NCBI GenBank assembly: GCA_017619445.1 | Contig: JAFZSI010000010.1 | Location: 117,133 to 181,132, forward strand | Direction: 5' to 3' | Length of the DNA: 64,000 nt | From: Prevotella sp. | Lineage (GTDB): Bacteria; Bacteroidota; Bacteroidia; Bacteroidales; Bacteroidaceae | Part shown: in pieces, positions 18,100 through 27,046 of the stretch | Layout of the letters: every line of letters starts with the position of its first letter | Numbering within the stretch: the first letter of the stretch is position 1 | Made by a program: the position numbers and the translations under genes | Notes under the pieces: generated by a model | What the model saw: only the letters and a program-made list of their open reading frames with translations | Databases searched by the model: none | What the model was told of the DNA's origin: nothing

Positions 18100-18984
18100 T
18101 TAATTGTTAATATCTATCCATGAACCTAACAAAAGATCGTCTTCGTATTTTGTAAATGGCTCCAATCCACTTCCGTCGTATAGTGTAATTTCACCAAACA
18201 GTAATTGTCCTTTGACAATATACCAATCTACACGAACATGACGCATTCCTTGAGCCAAGATTTCACTTTTTTCTATCATCTCATCAAAACAAGCGGGCTT
18301 GGGAATCGGAATCTTTGAGATCGTATCCTCTCCCCCCTGAGAAATAGTTGTTTGTTTCCAGTCTATATCATAAAAGCTTTGCGTATGTTTATCGCTATAA
18401 CGTCCAGCATGCACCTCTATGAGTTTTGCTTTCCCCCCAAAACATAACACTTTATAATCCCAAGGGGCACCCCCATCTTCCTGCTCAATGTATTGCTCTG
18501 CAATTACTCTGGGAACCACATCCTTATATTGATATTCTCGGCCTTCCATATAGAAGCGCATTTTCAGGGCTTTAGAGAATTCTTTCTTAACAGCTTCTGT
18601 ATTAAGCTTTGCCTTGTCTTTGCAAATAAGCAATCCTCCAGAGTCATGAGAACATTTTAAAACGAATTGCTCCGGTAATTTTGAGAAATCAATATCCTCA
18701 GCGTTCTCCCAAACTCCAATTGTTGGAATCACGTAAACAGGACCTATCTTCTGTGCAATGTAATCCTTTACTGAATACTTATCCACCATGACAGTGTATT
18801 CTGGAACAATATCATTCAGTTTAAGCCATTGCACTTTCTCTGTGTAGGCTTGAGGATTATTCCAATTGAGTTTCCGTCCAATTTTCATACGATAATTGAA
18901 CGAAAGATACTTTTTGTCATCGGGAATCAGCCAATTAAGTATCTTATAAACAGTTCGCTTATTTCTTTTTACAAAACTATGCAT
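18100..18984 (-). CDS. TupA-like ATP-grasp protein (copy 2)
   Basis: A protein of 294 residues with the same order of blocks as the 14708 and 23966 genes: NPQAYTEKVQWLKLND, MVDKYSVKDYIAQKIG, the nucleotide-binding segment LPEQFVLKCSHDSGGLLICKDK in part, RVIAEQYIEQEDG, DYKVLCFGGKAKLIEVH, and HVRVDWYIVKGQLLFGEITLYDGSG in part. It starts 11 bp before the aminotransferase gene on the same strand, the tightest physical link between amine donor and ligase in the locus. The acceptor is unknown. Confidence 0.88.
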   Translation of the reverse strand: MHSFVKRNKRTVYKILNWLIPDDKKYLSFNYRMKIGRKLNWNNPQAYTEKVQWLKLNDIVPEYTVMVDKYSVKDYIAQKIGPVYVIPTIGVWENAEDIDFSKLPEQFVLKCSHDSGGLLICKDKAKLNTEAVKKEFSKALKMRFYMEGREYQYKDVVPRVIAEQYIEQEDGGAPWDYKVLCFGGKAKLIEVHAGRYSDKHTQSFYDIDWKQTTISQGGEDTISKIPIPKPACFDEMIEKSEILAQGMRHVRVDWYIVKGQLLFGEITLYDGSGLEPFTKYEDDLLLGSWIDINN

Positions 18985-18988
18985 CCTA

Positions 18989-20050
18989 TTATTTCATTCT
19001 AACGACCTCCAAAATCAACGATTCCCACTGTCTGAAAATCTTTTCCAATTGAAAACCACCTGAGCGGTTCTTATTCATTTCACCGAATTGCTTTCTTTTG
19101 TTCTTACAATTCATCAATACCCTCAGGGACTTGGTCATTTCTGCTTCAGAACCTATAGGAATAACATACCCTCCATCCCTAACAAGTTCTTTTGCACCAG
19201 AGACATTGGTTGTGACCACAGGAAGACCCACACAAACAGCTTCTAATATGGCATTGCTCATTCCTTCGTAATTACTGGAGAAAGCAAAAATCTTCGATTT
19301 GTTCATCTCATCAATCACATGATCACAACGTCCTGGTAACAGCACCCTCTCCTTTAGCTCTAAACTCTCAACTGTCAACTCTAAACTGTCCCTGAGCGGT
19401 CCTTCACCATAGATAACCAATTTCCATGTAGGGAAATCGTTTGACACCTTAGAAAAGGCACGTATAAGCATGGCATGATTTTTCTGATCATCCAATTTCC
19501 CAACACTAATCACAATATCCTCCTTTGGTATCTTTGTTAGGTTAAACACCTGTTCAGAAACAGGATTGTAGATAACAGATGTTTTCTTCTGAATAAAGCG
19601 AGGGTAAAAAGCTTTTATATCTTCGGTCTGTACCACGAGCCAATCGGTCAGTGGCAACAAAACTCTACGAAGCACATTCCTCAAAAAAGGAGACTTTCTG
19701 GGGTCAATCCTCTCTGAGGAAACAACAGGAATCTTTACACCGATTAATGCGAAAAGAGTGAAACAATAAACAGCTTCCATAAAAGGAACCACCACATCAG
19801 GATGAGTTCTCTTGACATATTTCCGAAACCAAACAAGTTTTTTCAGAACGGATGTACCCACTGCATCTTCAGCATACACTAACTGTATTCGTGAATCAAT
19901 TGGATAGAAAACTATATGTTGATTCAAATGTATAATCTCCACCTCATATCCTTCTTCAGCAAACCGGTTTGCCAATAGGGACATTACCCGCTCACTGCCA
20001 CCTGAAGTTAAGGTGGATGTAACAAAACTGATTTTCATATTATTTGACAT
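18989..20050 (-). CDS. Glycosyltransferase family 4
   Basis: A GT-B enzyme of 353 residues. It shows an N-terminal TSTLTSGGSERVMSLLANRFAEEG (in part), a C-terminal domain beginning ISVGKLDDQKNHAMLIRAF, and the E-x7-E motif in SSNYEGMSNAILEAVCVGLP (about 263-282). It overlaps the polymerase-like gene by 11 bp, so coupled translation is likely. Residues around 220-233 (SLELTVESLELKE) are encoded by five heptads at 19358-19392, yet the protein keeps normal family spacing there. Confidence 0.9.
   Translation of the reverse strand: MSNNMKISFVTSTLTSGGSERVMSLLANRFAEEGYEVEIIHLNQHIVFYPIDSRIQLVYAEDAVGTSVLKKLVWFRKYVKRTHPDVVVPFMEAVYCFTLFALIGVKIPVVSSERIDPRKSPFLRNVLRRVLLPLTDWLVVQTEDIKAFYPRFIQKKTSVIYNPVSEQVFNLTKIPKEDIVISVGKLDDQKNHAMLIRAFSKVSNDFPTWKLVIYGEGPLRDSLELTVESLELKERVLLPGRCDHVIDEMNKSKIFAFSSNYEGMSNAILEAVCVGLPVVTTNVSGAKELVRDGGYVIPIGSEAEMTKSLRVLMNCKNKRKQFGEMNKNRSGGFQLEKIFRQWESLILEVVRMK
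19358..19392. repeat. 7-bp tandem repeat inside a glycosyltransferase gene
   Basis: Five plus-strand heptads: CTCTAAA, CTCTCAA, CTGTCAA, CTCTAAA and CTGTCCC. Confidence 0.55.
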
Positions 20051-21104
20051 AGTGTGGTGACCAGTTCAAGGCAAAAAGCACAACGTAAGGGATGGCCAAA
20101 ATCACATATAGCAAATACTTGTTTTTGGAGCTCCACATGTTCACCAACATAGGCACCATGGCTATTTCAAAGGTTGCGAAAATTGTAGAGGTACGGGCTG
20201 CAATTATCGCAAACCTACACATAATAATCAAAATACAGGTACAATAGAAATAACCATTGCGCATGATATAATAATAGGGTGACAACTTTGACAGTTTCTT
20301 CTCATAAATAGTAAACGCAAGCAATACAAAAATCTGATACCAAATCACAGGGTTTCCTAAGTCATTTCTAAATGCTTTGATTGATTCCTCGACAACATAG
20401 CTTCCACCTATATCGGATAAGAATTCGTTATTCTGCACATAAGCTCTTACCACCTCACCATAATAGCCGCCAATAAACAGAGAAAAAATTATACCAAGAT
20501 AAATATATTTTGGTTTAATCACAAATCTACCTAAAAGGAGCAAAGGCAATGCTATAATTGCAGATTTATGAAGATAATATGTAATCAATATTACCAACAG
20601 ATATTGCCAACGTTTTCTTTGAAGTAAAAGGAACGTGAAATACACAACAATTGCTATTGCCAAACCAGCTCTTATCTGGGTCATGTTTCTGCCAGTATAG
20701 AAACGGGACAAATAAACAGCCACAGCAAAAATAGGATAAATTGAATACTTCTCAAAACACTTATAGAGAAAAAAGAATGTCAAAGCAGATACTGTAGTAA
20801 GAAAAATGGTCTGACTATTAGTGAACGTCTTAATAAAGGCCGTAAGATAGTAGAAGCCCATCTCATTATATCCAAAAGGCTTATCATTAGATGTCAGATT
20901 AAAAATACCCGGCGCTGAATTAAAAGTATAAACATAAGCAGTTGTGTCACTCCACACACTGGGATTTCTTGTACCCACCATTATCGTTAAAACGACACAA
21001 GTGACTATTAGAAAATTGGTTCTCGTTTTTTCCTTTTGGTCATCAAAAATAATGGCGAAAATAAAAAACAAGATATAGGCAAATAATGCGTTATATAAAG
21101 TCAT
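20040..21104 (-). CDS. EpsG-family membrane protein, probable polysaccharide polymerase (Wzy)
   Basis: A very hydrophobic protein of 354 residues with about ten predicted helices. Near the start is VGTRNPSVWSDTTAYVYTFN (about 43-62), like the GxR...D-T-Y pattern of EpsG proteins. A SRFYTGRNMTQIRAGLAIAI segment (about 134-153) and the YYLHKSAIIALPLL motif (about 177-190) follow. With a flippase and a WecA-like enzyme in the locus, it is the best candidate for the Wzy polymerase. No polymerase signature is strict, so the assignment rests on family and context. Confidence 0.82.
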   Translation of the reverse strand: MTLYNALFAYILFFIFAIIFDDQKEKTRTNFLIVTCVVLTIMVGTRNPSVWSDTTAYVYTFNSAPGIFNLTSNDKPFGYNEMGFYYLTAFIKTFTNSQTIFLTTVSALTFFFLYKCFEKYSIYPIFAVAVYLSRFYTGRNMTQIRAGLAIAIVVYFTFLLLQRKRWQYLLVILITYYLHKSAIIALPLLLLGRFVIKPKYIYLGIIFSLFIGGYYGEVVRAYVQNNEFLSDIGGSYVVEESIKAFRNDLGNPVIWYQIFVLLAFTIYEKKLSKLSPYYYIMRNGYFYCTCILIIMCRFAIIAARTSTIFATFEIAMVPMLVNMWSSKNKYLLYVILAIPYVVLFALNWSPHYVK

Positions 21105-21232
21105 GTTACACTAAGTAAAAAGAATCCACAGTAATCTCTTATACACTCAACCTCTACAAACTGTAGGAGGTAAGACAATCCTCTACAAATCCGGAACTCC
21201 GAACAAATTGAGTAATTGGAAACTTCAGATAA

Positions 21233-22357
21233 TCATAAACTATTCAACAATTTTTCTACATAATCATCCCATGTATATGTCTGCACTTGATGGTGAGCAG
21301 ACTTGCATAAATCATCATATTCCGATGAATGAAGAACACGCTCCAAATCTTTTTGGATGCCTTCAACAGAATAATCTTCATTATAACGCCCAAAGGGAAT
21401 ATCCTGTCCGAATTCTTCCACAAAATCCTTGTAGGGTGAAACAACAACAGGAGTATAGAAATACATGGCTTCTATCAAAGAAGAATATGCAGCCCATTGA
21501 GGGGTGGGATTGATAATCACCTTTGCATCCAATAACAGATTATAATACTCTTGACACTCCTTTTCATCGTCCTTATGCAGAAAGCCATGGCATGTCACAC
21601 CATCTGGAATTGTTTTAAAATCCCTCTGTCGAATGCCTACAATATGAAGCTGCACATTTTTGTCCCTTTCTCTCACAGACTTAAAAGCCTCCATCACCTT
21701 AATGGCACTCTCTTTGTAGCGGTCTGGTTTACCAACAAACAAAATTGTATGAGATTTTCGTTTCCTTTTTAAAACCTCCTCCTCAACCAAATCCTTGTCG
21801 TAGAAATTATTCACCACATTTCCACCAAAATAAAGGATATTTGCCTCAGGATAGAGTTCTTTCATTCTTTTTGCACATACAGGAAACATGGACACAACAT
21901 ATTTTGCATGACATATTGCCTTTCGTTCTTGTTCCAGATTTCTCCTCTCAAAAATTGAAGGAAGCTTTCCTGCACGTTCAAATGCTATTTCATTCGACCA
22001 ATCGCTAAATAGCAAGGACGGAATATCATTGAATCTGTTTACAAATTGATAACCAACAAAAACACACAAATCCGCATCAGCATGCTTCCTGACTGTTTTC
22101 TGGATAATACGCTCTCCCAACCATTTTGCCAGCCGTGTACGGTTAAAATAGCGCGGTTCTGTTTGCAACAATACTTTCAGAACCCGACGAAAGAAATAAT
22201 CCCACAAATACCCCATCTTTGGATAGGGTAACATTTGGACGGCTACCACCTCTATCCCACGTTTTTCTAATGCATGGATGAAACGATTCGGCACATTTGA
22301 CCAAGACGAAGCTTTCCGCGGATCCTCTGTAGCGAAAAACAAAACCTTATAAATCAT
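21233..22357 (-). CDS. Glycosyltransferase (GT4-like, GT-B fold)
   Basis: A protein of 374 residues. The C-terminal half contains HTILFVGKPDRYKESAIKVMEAF (in part, about 207-229), INPTPQWAAYSSLIEAMYFYTPVVVSPY (in part), and FGRYNEDYSVEGIQKDLERVL, a GT4-like donor domain. The N-terminal half is less typical. It overlaps the following acetyltransferase gene by 4 bp. The 128-bp gap to its left (21105-21232) holds only an imperfect CCTCTACA hairpin and no gene. Confidence 0.8.
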   Translation of the reverse strand: MIYKVLFFATEDPRKASSWSNVPNRFIHALEKRGIEVVAVQMLPYPKMGYLWDYFFRRVLKVLLQTEPRYFNRTRLAKWLGERIIQKTVRKHADADLCVFVGYQFVNRFNDIPSLLFSDWSNEIAFERAGKLPSIFERRNLEQERKAICHAKYVVSMFPVCAKRMKELYPEANILYFGGNVVNNFYDKDLVEEEVLKRKRKSHTILFVGKPDRYKESAIKVMEAFKSVRERDKNVQLHIVGIRQRDFKTIPDGVTCHGFLHKDDEKECQEYYNLLLDAKVIINPTPQWAAYSSLIEAMYFYTPVVVSPYKDFVEEFGQDIPFGRYNEDYSVEGIQKDLERVLHSSEYDDLCKSAHHQVQTYTWDDYVEKLLNSL

Positions 22358-22932
22358 CTCTGCCTAATCGTTGCTTTAGGGCCAACAACTGTGCAATTAT
22401 CTGGGACATCTTCCACAACAATAGCACCAGCACCAATTCTAACGTTGTTCCCGACTCTTACTTTACCAAGGATATATGCTCCCATACCAATAAATACGTT
22501 GTCACCTATCGTTGGTACTCCACCTTTTCCGAATCCAATAGTAGACATTTGATGCATCCTGCAGTTCTTCCCTATTATTGCTTGTCCGCTTATGCCTAAC
22601 CCGTATGTATGCACAAATAACAATCCGCCGCCTATGTTATCATTAAATTCCAAAAAATCAGGAATGTCAACTCGCAAAAAGAGTTTTAAGATAGTATATG
22701 CTTTATAACCTAATCTATAACAAAACTGCGTTCTGAAACTTTTGTTTAAAATGTTGAACTTATATATGAAACAAAGGTTGTTCAAGCTCCCTCCCCTCAG
22801 TTTCCTCCATGCTTGTATATCTTCATCAATAACACCTCTTTTCTTGGAAAACAAGTAGAATAATAGATAAGGAAACACCAAGGGTGCATACAATATCAGT
22901 TTAATTCTAATTAACAATGATAATTTTCTCAT
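22354..22932 (-). CDS. Left-handed beta-helix O-acetyltransferase (CysE-like)
   Basis: A protein of 192 residues. The second half shows hexapeptide repeats: IGGGLLFVHTYGLGISGQAIIGKNCRMHQMSTIG (in part), PTIGDNVFIGMGAYILGKVRVGNNVRIGAGAIVVEDVP (in part). The His in LLFVHTYG matches the acceptor-binding/catalytic histidine of serine acetyltransferase-like enzymes in sugar loci. The first half has a hydrophobic stretch near residues 10-28 that may contact the membrane. It probably acetylates a sugar hydroxyl, using acetyl-CoA in the cytoplasm. Its start overlaps the neighbouring transferase. Confidence 0.87.
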   Translation of the reverse strand: MRKLSLLIRIKLILYAPLVFPYLLFYLFSKKRGVIDEDIQAWRKLRGGSLNNLCFIYKFNILNKSFRTQFCYRLGYKAYTILKLFLRVDIPDFLEFNDNIGGGLLFVHTYGLGISGQAIIGKNCRMHQMSTIGFGKGGVPTIGDNVFIGMGAYILGKVRVGNNVRIGAGAIVVEDVPDNCTVVGPKATIRQR

Positions 22933-22983
22933 AATAATTTTCGTTTTTATTCAACTAAAAAACTCTGTTTCCCAGAAAAAAAA

Positions 22984-23952
22984 TCATTCATTTGTTTCAG
23001 GATACTCACCCACCATCTTTAATTTCAGTTGGATGAGAAACCTATAGATGGAATAATCTGATGAGGTATTATGCTGTTCATATTCCACGAACTTGTCAAA
23101 TGTCTTCCATGACTTACCCCAACATGCCGAGCCTCTTTTATGCTTAGTCTCATAATTGGCATAGGCCTTACTCCAATAATGATTCATTTGAATACTCACC
23201 TTCTTGTTATGGCGGTGAATACCGAACAACACAAAATGACCAAACTGATTGATGGGAGGTATTCTCAACTTATTCCATTTCGCTAAGAAATAATGCATCA
23301 TATCAACCTTAAAATATCCAATCTCATATTCAGTATTCAAAATGAGCTTCCCAATATTGGTCAACTTGGGCCAGCTGTTGAAATACTGCTCGGTCAGCAA
23401 TCTGCTATAATCGTGTTCCATCTGACCAGAAGTTCCGAACATACGCCAATAGATCATCACAAGAGGATACCGTTTGAAAGACTGTAGCCATTCTGGAATG
23501 TTGTTTTGTTCCAAAGGACATACAAACTCGTCCAAATCTGGGAATGACAACCAGTTTGTCTCGTTACGGTAATTCTCATAACAATGCTTGAAAGCCGTTA
23601 TCTGACCTGGCACCTCAGGCCACTCCGTCAATGTAACAATCCCTTTGTCAATATAGGGTTGTAACACCTCTAAATAATTGTCTGTAGAGTTGTTATTATA
23701 TAAATAGAAATGGTCAACACCAACCAATAGATGGTATTCTATCCATTCCTTCATGTATGGAGCCTCATTCTTGAAGATAGAACAGAAGCTCAGATAATAC
23801 TTCTTGGATGTCTGTTTCCTTCCGAATAGCAACAGAAACTTGTATCCCCACTCCATCAGAATGAGTAGGAAACATTTCAGATAATACAATACTGTCCTGC
23901 TTTTTTTTCCTTTGGAAATAAAGAAACCATCATTGAAAAACTCATGTTTCAT
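22984..23952 (-). CDS. Glycosyltransferase family 92-like
   Basis: A protein of 322 residues. Family marks are SFCSIFKNEAPYMKEWIEYHLLVGVDHFYLYNNNSTDN (in part, about 54-91), the metal site SFPDLDEFVCP (about 136-146), and WRMFGTSGQ. A later conserved region (FKVDMMHYF) follows. The hydrophobic N-terminal part (about 22-45) could be a membrane anchor. GT92 enzymes are often galactosyltransferases, but the donor here is unknown. Confidence 0.82.
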   Translation of the reverse strand: MKHEFFNDGFFISKGKKSRTVLYYLKCFLLILMEWGYKFLLLFGRKQTSKKYYLSFCSIFKNEAPYMKEWIEYHLLVGVDHFYLYNNNSTDNYLEVLQPYIDKGIVTLTEWPEVPGQITAFKHCYENYRNETNWLSFPDLDEFVCPLEQNNIPEWLQSFKRYPLVMIYWRMFGTSGQMEHDYSRLLTEQYFNSWPKLTNIGKLILNTEYEIGYFKVDMMHYFLAKWNKLRIPPINQFGHFVLFGIHRHNKKVSIQMNHYWSKAYANYETKHKRGSACWGKSWKTFDKFVEYEQHNTSSDYSIYRFLIQLKLKMVGEYPETNE

Positions 23953-23965
23953 TCTTAAAGCGCCC

Positions 23966-24862
23966 TTATAGTTTTATCATTGATCCCAGTTCTCTTTGAA
24001 ACTCATCAGTAAAGTATTCCATTCTTCCAGCAGCAGAAGAAAAGGTCATTTCTCCGAAATACAATGCTCCATCTATATCATAGAAATCTACACGTACCTG
24101 ATGGAATCCTTCTGACAATACGGTTGCTGCTTCTATCATACGATTAAAAGATTTCGGTTTTGGAACGACACCTTCCCCATTTCTAAAGTGATTTGTAAAA
24201 ACAGATTTCTCAGGATGCACATGCCAATTTAAATCATAAACATTTGTATAAACATGTTCTTTCGTTCGGTTATGAGCAGCCCAGATGTAACAAGGCTTAC
24301 CATTGAAACACCACACTTTATAATCAACCAATGATGACGAAAAACTATCACTTGGGGAACACAAAAACTCTTCTGCCAGAATCTTTGGCTTAATCCTTGT
24401 ATAATGAGGTTCACAACTACTATAGCCAAACCTTTCCCCAATCCTATCATTCAACTCTTTTATAATGCCTTCTTTATCAAAGCCTTTGGATTGATCAATA
24501 ATATGTGTTGACCCACAATCATGATTACACTTGATAACGAACTTATTGGGAAGATTCTCAAAAACAATATCCCTTGCGTCGGACCATGTACCATACAACT
24601 GCGTTAGTATATCACCCAACCCTTTTTCTTTTACATAATCACGAACGGCAATTTTATCTGCACATCTTGTCCAAAGAGAAGTATCTGTATTGGCCATAAG
24701 CCATACGATTTTCTCGTTCAATGTCTGAGGATTCTTCCAATTAAAACTCTTCCCGTATTGTAGTTTCCATTCGCGCCCCAAAGCTATTTTGGGGAAATGG
24801 TCAATTAAAAAGCAATGAATTGCCCAGCGTAATTCTTTTTTGTTAAATACTGACATCTCCAT
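23966..24862 (-). CDS. TupA-like ATP-grasp protein (copy 3)
   Basis: A protein of 298 residues, more divergent than copies 1 and 2 but with the same blocks: NPQTLNEKIVWLMANTD (about 44-60), the nucleotide-binding LPNKFVIKCNHDCGSTHIID, KPKILAEEFLC, DYKVWCFNGKPCYIWAAH, and HQVRVDFYDIDGALYFGEMTFSSAAG in part. Its start lies 20 bp inside the end of the CapA-like gene, so the two are translationally coupled. That pairing supports a joint role in a peptide- or amino-acid-containing capsule. Confidence 0.87.
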   Translation of the reverse strand: MEMSVFNKKELRWAIHCFLIDHFPKIALGREWKLQYGKSFNWKNPQTLNEKIVWLMANTDTSLWTRCADKIAVRDYVKEKGLGDILTQLYGTWSDARDIVFENLPNKFVIKCNHDCGSTHIIDQSKGFDKEGIIKELNDRIGERFGYSSCEPHYTRIKPKILAEEFLCSPSDSFSSSLVDYKVWCFNGKPCYIWAAHNRTKEHVYTNVYDLNWHVHPEKSVFTNHFRNGEGVVPKPKSFNRMIEAATVLSEGFHQVRVDFYDIDGALYFGEMTFSSAAGRMEYFTDEFQRELGSMIKL

Positions 24863-25982
24863 TAATTATTTTATTATTCCATGCCCGAATTATTGCCCAA
24901 CGATGAGCTTCACATCTTATATTGTTGAGAGCATGATTGATATTACCTTTATACCTTTTACCTACAATTTGTTTAAGTAATTGAACTGAAAACTTTTTTG
25001 TTGCAAATTTATAATAACCACCTTTTGCAAAAGCTAAATCATAATAATCGGCCAATCGATTGCAATATTCATTCACTTTTTCTATATACAAATGCTCATC
25101 CTTCAATACAGAATTGATTTCATCGATGTGTTGACAGAAAGAGTGTTCCTCCGTATAGTCAATATAGTGTTTATCTTGATCATATTCCACATAATGCATA
25201 TCTAATTGGACCTTACCTTCATCTATCAAGACATGAGCGACGAGCCCATTGTTCCAATACTTTGGCAGTCCTTGCGAATGATTTTCAAAGCAGAAATTAC
25301 CCAAACTGTAGCAAATAGGTTTGTCCTCATAAATCTCCCATCCCTGAGGTGTGTGGGGATGTGATGCGAACACGCCGTCTGCTCCCATTCTAATCCAATG
25401 ACGATACAATGTCCTAAGTTCAGGAAGAGGAAAACACTCGTTTTCTATCCCAGCATGCGGAAGGACAAACAAATAATCACATCGTTTCTTTCCTTCCAAA
25501 ATCAATTCATCTATATAGGGATGCAGCATCCATGCTGTTCCCACCTCTGTGTCATTCTGCTCATCATCTAAAACGCCAAACTCATGCTGAGTCACAGCAA
25601 GAAACCCCACTTTTACTCCTTTCGTCTCAATACACTTGATCTGATAGGCATCTTCCCAGAATCCGGCACCAAGTGAAGTACATTCTTTTTCCTCTATTAG
25701 TTCTTTGGTATAGAATAAACTCTCCTTCCCAAAATCCATCATGTGATTGTTTGCCATACTGATCACACGGAATCCACATCCATAAATAGTATCTAACACA
25801 TTCTTACTTTGAGAAAGACGTGGTCCACTTTTCAACAACAACGAAAACTCTGAGGATTTTATGGGAGCCTCCAAATTTAACACATTTACATCAGAGTTTT
25901 GTAATCTTTTTTTCATGGCATCACCAATCTGGAATTGTCCATTATCTGATTTTAGATCTCCAACAATCGTTAATTGCAACAT
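24843..25982 (-). CDS. CapA-family protein (poly-gamma-glutamate capsule type metallophosphatase)
   Basis: A protein of 379 residues with the PGA_cap metallophosphoesterase-like pattern: VGDLKSDNG near the start, NLEAPI (about 36), SMANNHMMDFGKESL (about 75-89), LPHAGIE (about 165), and ASHPHTPQGWEIYEDKPICYSLGNF in part (about 196-220). CapA-type proteins act in poly-gamma-glutamate and related capsule systems; their exact chemistry is unsettled. No signal peptide is visible, so it may act in the cytoplasm here. It overlaps the third TupA-like gene by 20 bp. Confidence 0.88.
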   Translation of the reverse strand: MLQLTIVGDLKSDNGQFQIGDAMKKRLQNSDVNVLNLEAPIKSSEFSLLLKSGPRLSQSKNVLDTIYGCGFRVISMANNHMMDFGKESLFYTKELIEEKECTSLGAGFWEDAYQIKCIETKGVKVGFLAVTQHEFGVLDDEQNDTEVGTAWMLHPYIDELILEGKKRCDYLFVLPHAGIENECFPLPELRTLYRHWIRMGADGVFASHPHTPQGWEIYEDKPICYSLGNFCFENHSQGLPKYWNNGLVAHVLIDEGKVQLDMHYVEYDQDKHYIDYTEEHSFCQHIDEINSVLKDEHLYIEKVNEYCNRLADYYDLAFAKGGYYKFATKKFSVQLLKQIVGKRYKGNINHALNNIRCEAHRWAIIRAWNNKIINGDVSI

Positions 25983-25993
25983 AATTCAAACAA

Positions 25994-27046
25994 TTATCCT
26001 AACCATTTTTCAGACAAAGGTAGCATAGACATGATTCTACAAGCTAAATAGGTTATTAAAAAGACTACTATAGCCAAACAAGGTATGGCGTATAATGGTG
26101 AATCAAACAAGGACATAACAGATTTAGAAATCAATCTAATAACTAAGATATGTGCCAAGTAAATCGCATAACTCCTTCTTGAAACATCCATTATTATCGA
26201 ACTCTTCTCAAACCTCTTATTCATAAACAGATTGTAGAATAAGCAGAAAAGGCCGACACTCAACAATACGATGTTAAAAGAGCAATAGTTCCATATAGTA
26301 TTCAAGACTCTATCGCTTACAGATGTATGTATGCCATACAAAAAAAGAAGAATTGTTAAAAGATAACCAATAAGCGTAACACACAATGATGAAGTTAAAG
26401 AAAGCACACCATATTTCTTAAAATAAGCTCCAATCAAGAAATAGCCTATAAAACCCTGGAAATAATAAATCGTAGAGGTTGAATTCCACTCACATTCACC
26501 AAGGATATTTTGAAAACGAAGATGAATATAAGAACTAAATGTACCTAACATCCATATTAATAGAAAGAAGGACATTTCTTTTTTCCCTGCCTGCTTAATC
26601 CACGGTGATATAATTGGTACCAACAAATATAATCCTAATAGCATGTAAACATACCACATGTGTGTTGTCACGAAGTTTATTGGAATATAAAACAATAGCC
26701 TTAAGCTATTCATCACATTATGTCCCCCAGAAAACAAATCACCTTGAAACAAGGCATAAACTATACTCCAAAAGACAAAAGGTATGAGAACACGACTGAA
26801 TCTACGAAAGAAGAACTGTTTGACAGGAACCTGCATAGGTAGTAACAAATATCCTGAAATAATCACAAACAAAGGAACGCCAGCTCTACACAAAGATACA
26901 ATAAATGCTATGGCACTAGTATGCTCATCAATCAAAATACCTCCATCAGCATTAATATAATACTGGGTAGAAGAATGCAACAAAACGACCAACAGCAACG
27001 CAGCAGATCGTATGACATCAAGAGCATATATCCTGTTGTTATTCAT
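25994..27046 (-). CDS. Acyltransferase family 3 (OafA-like) membrane protein
   Basis: A protein of 350 residues with about ten transmembrane helices. The N-terminus ALDVIRSAALLLVVLLHSS (about 8-26) carries the R and H typical of acyltransferase-3 proteins. FVIISGYLLLP (about 60-70) follows. Such proteins O-acetylate or otherwise acylate surface sugars. It directly abuts the preceding DUF6056 gene. This is the third separate O-acyl transfer system in the locus, besides the MBOAT/SGNH pair and the beta-helix enzyme. Confidence 0.88.
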   Translation of the reverse strand: MNNNRIYALDVIRSAALLLVVLLHSSTQYYINADGGILIDEHTSAIAFIVSLCRAGVPLFVIISGYLLLPMQVPVKQFFFRRFSRVLIPFVFWSIVYALFQGDLFSGGHNVMNSLRLLFYIPINFVTTHMWYVYMLLGLYLLVPIISPWIKQAGKKEMSFFLLIWMLGTFSSYIHLRFQNILGECEWNSTSTIYYFQGFIGYFLIGAYFKKYGVLSLTSSLCVTLIGYLLTILLFLYGIHTSVSDRVLNTIWNYCSFNIVLLSVGLFCLFYNLFMNKRFEKSSIIMDVSRRSYAIYLAHILVIRLISKSVMSLFDSPLYAIPCLAIVVFLITYLACRIMSMLPLSEKWLG

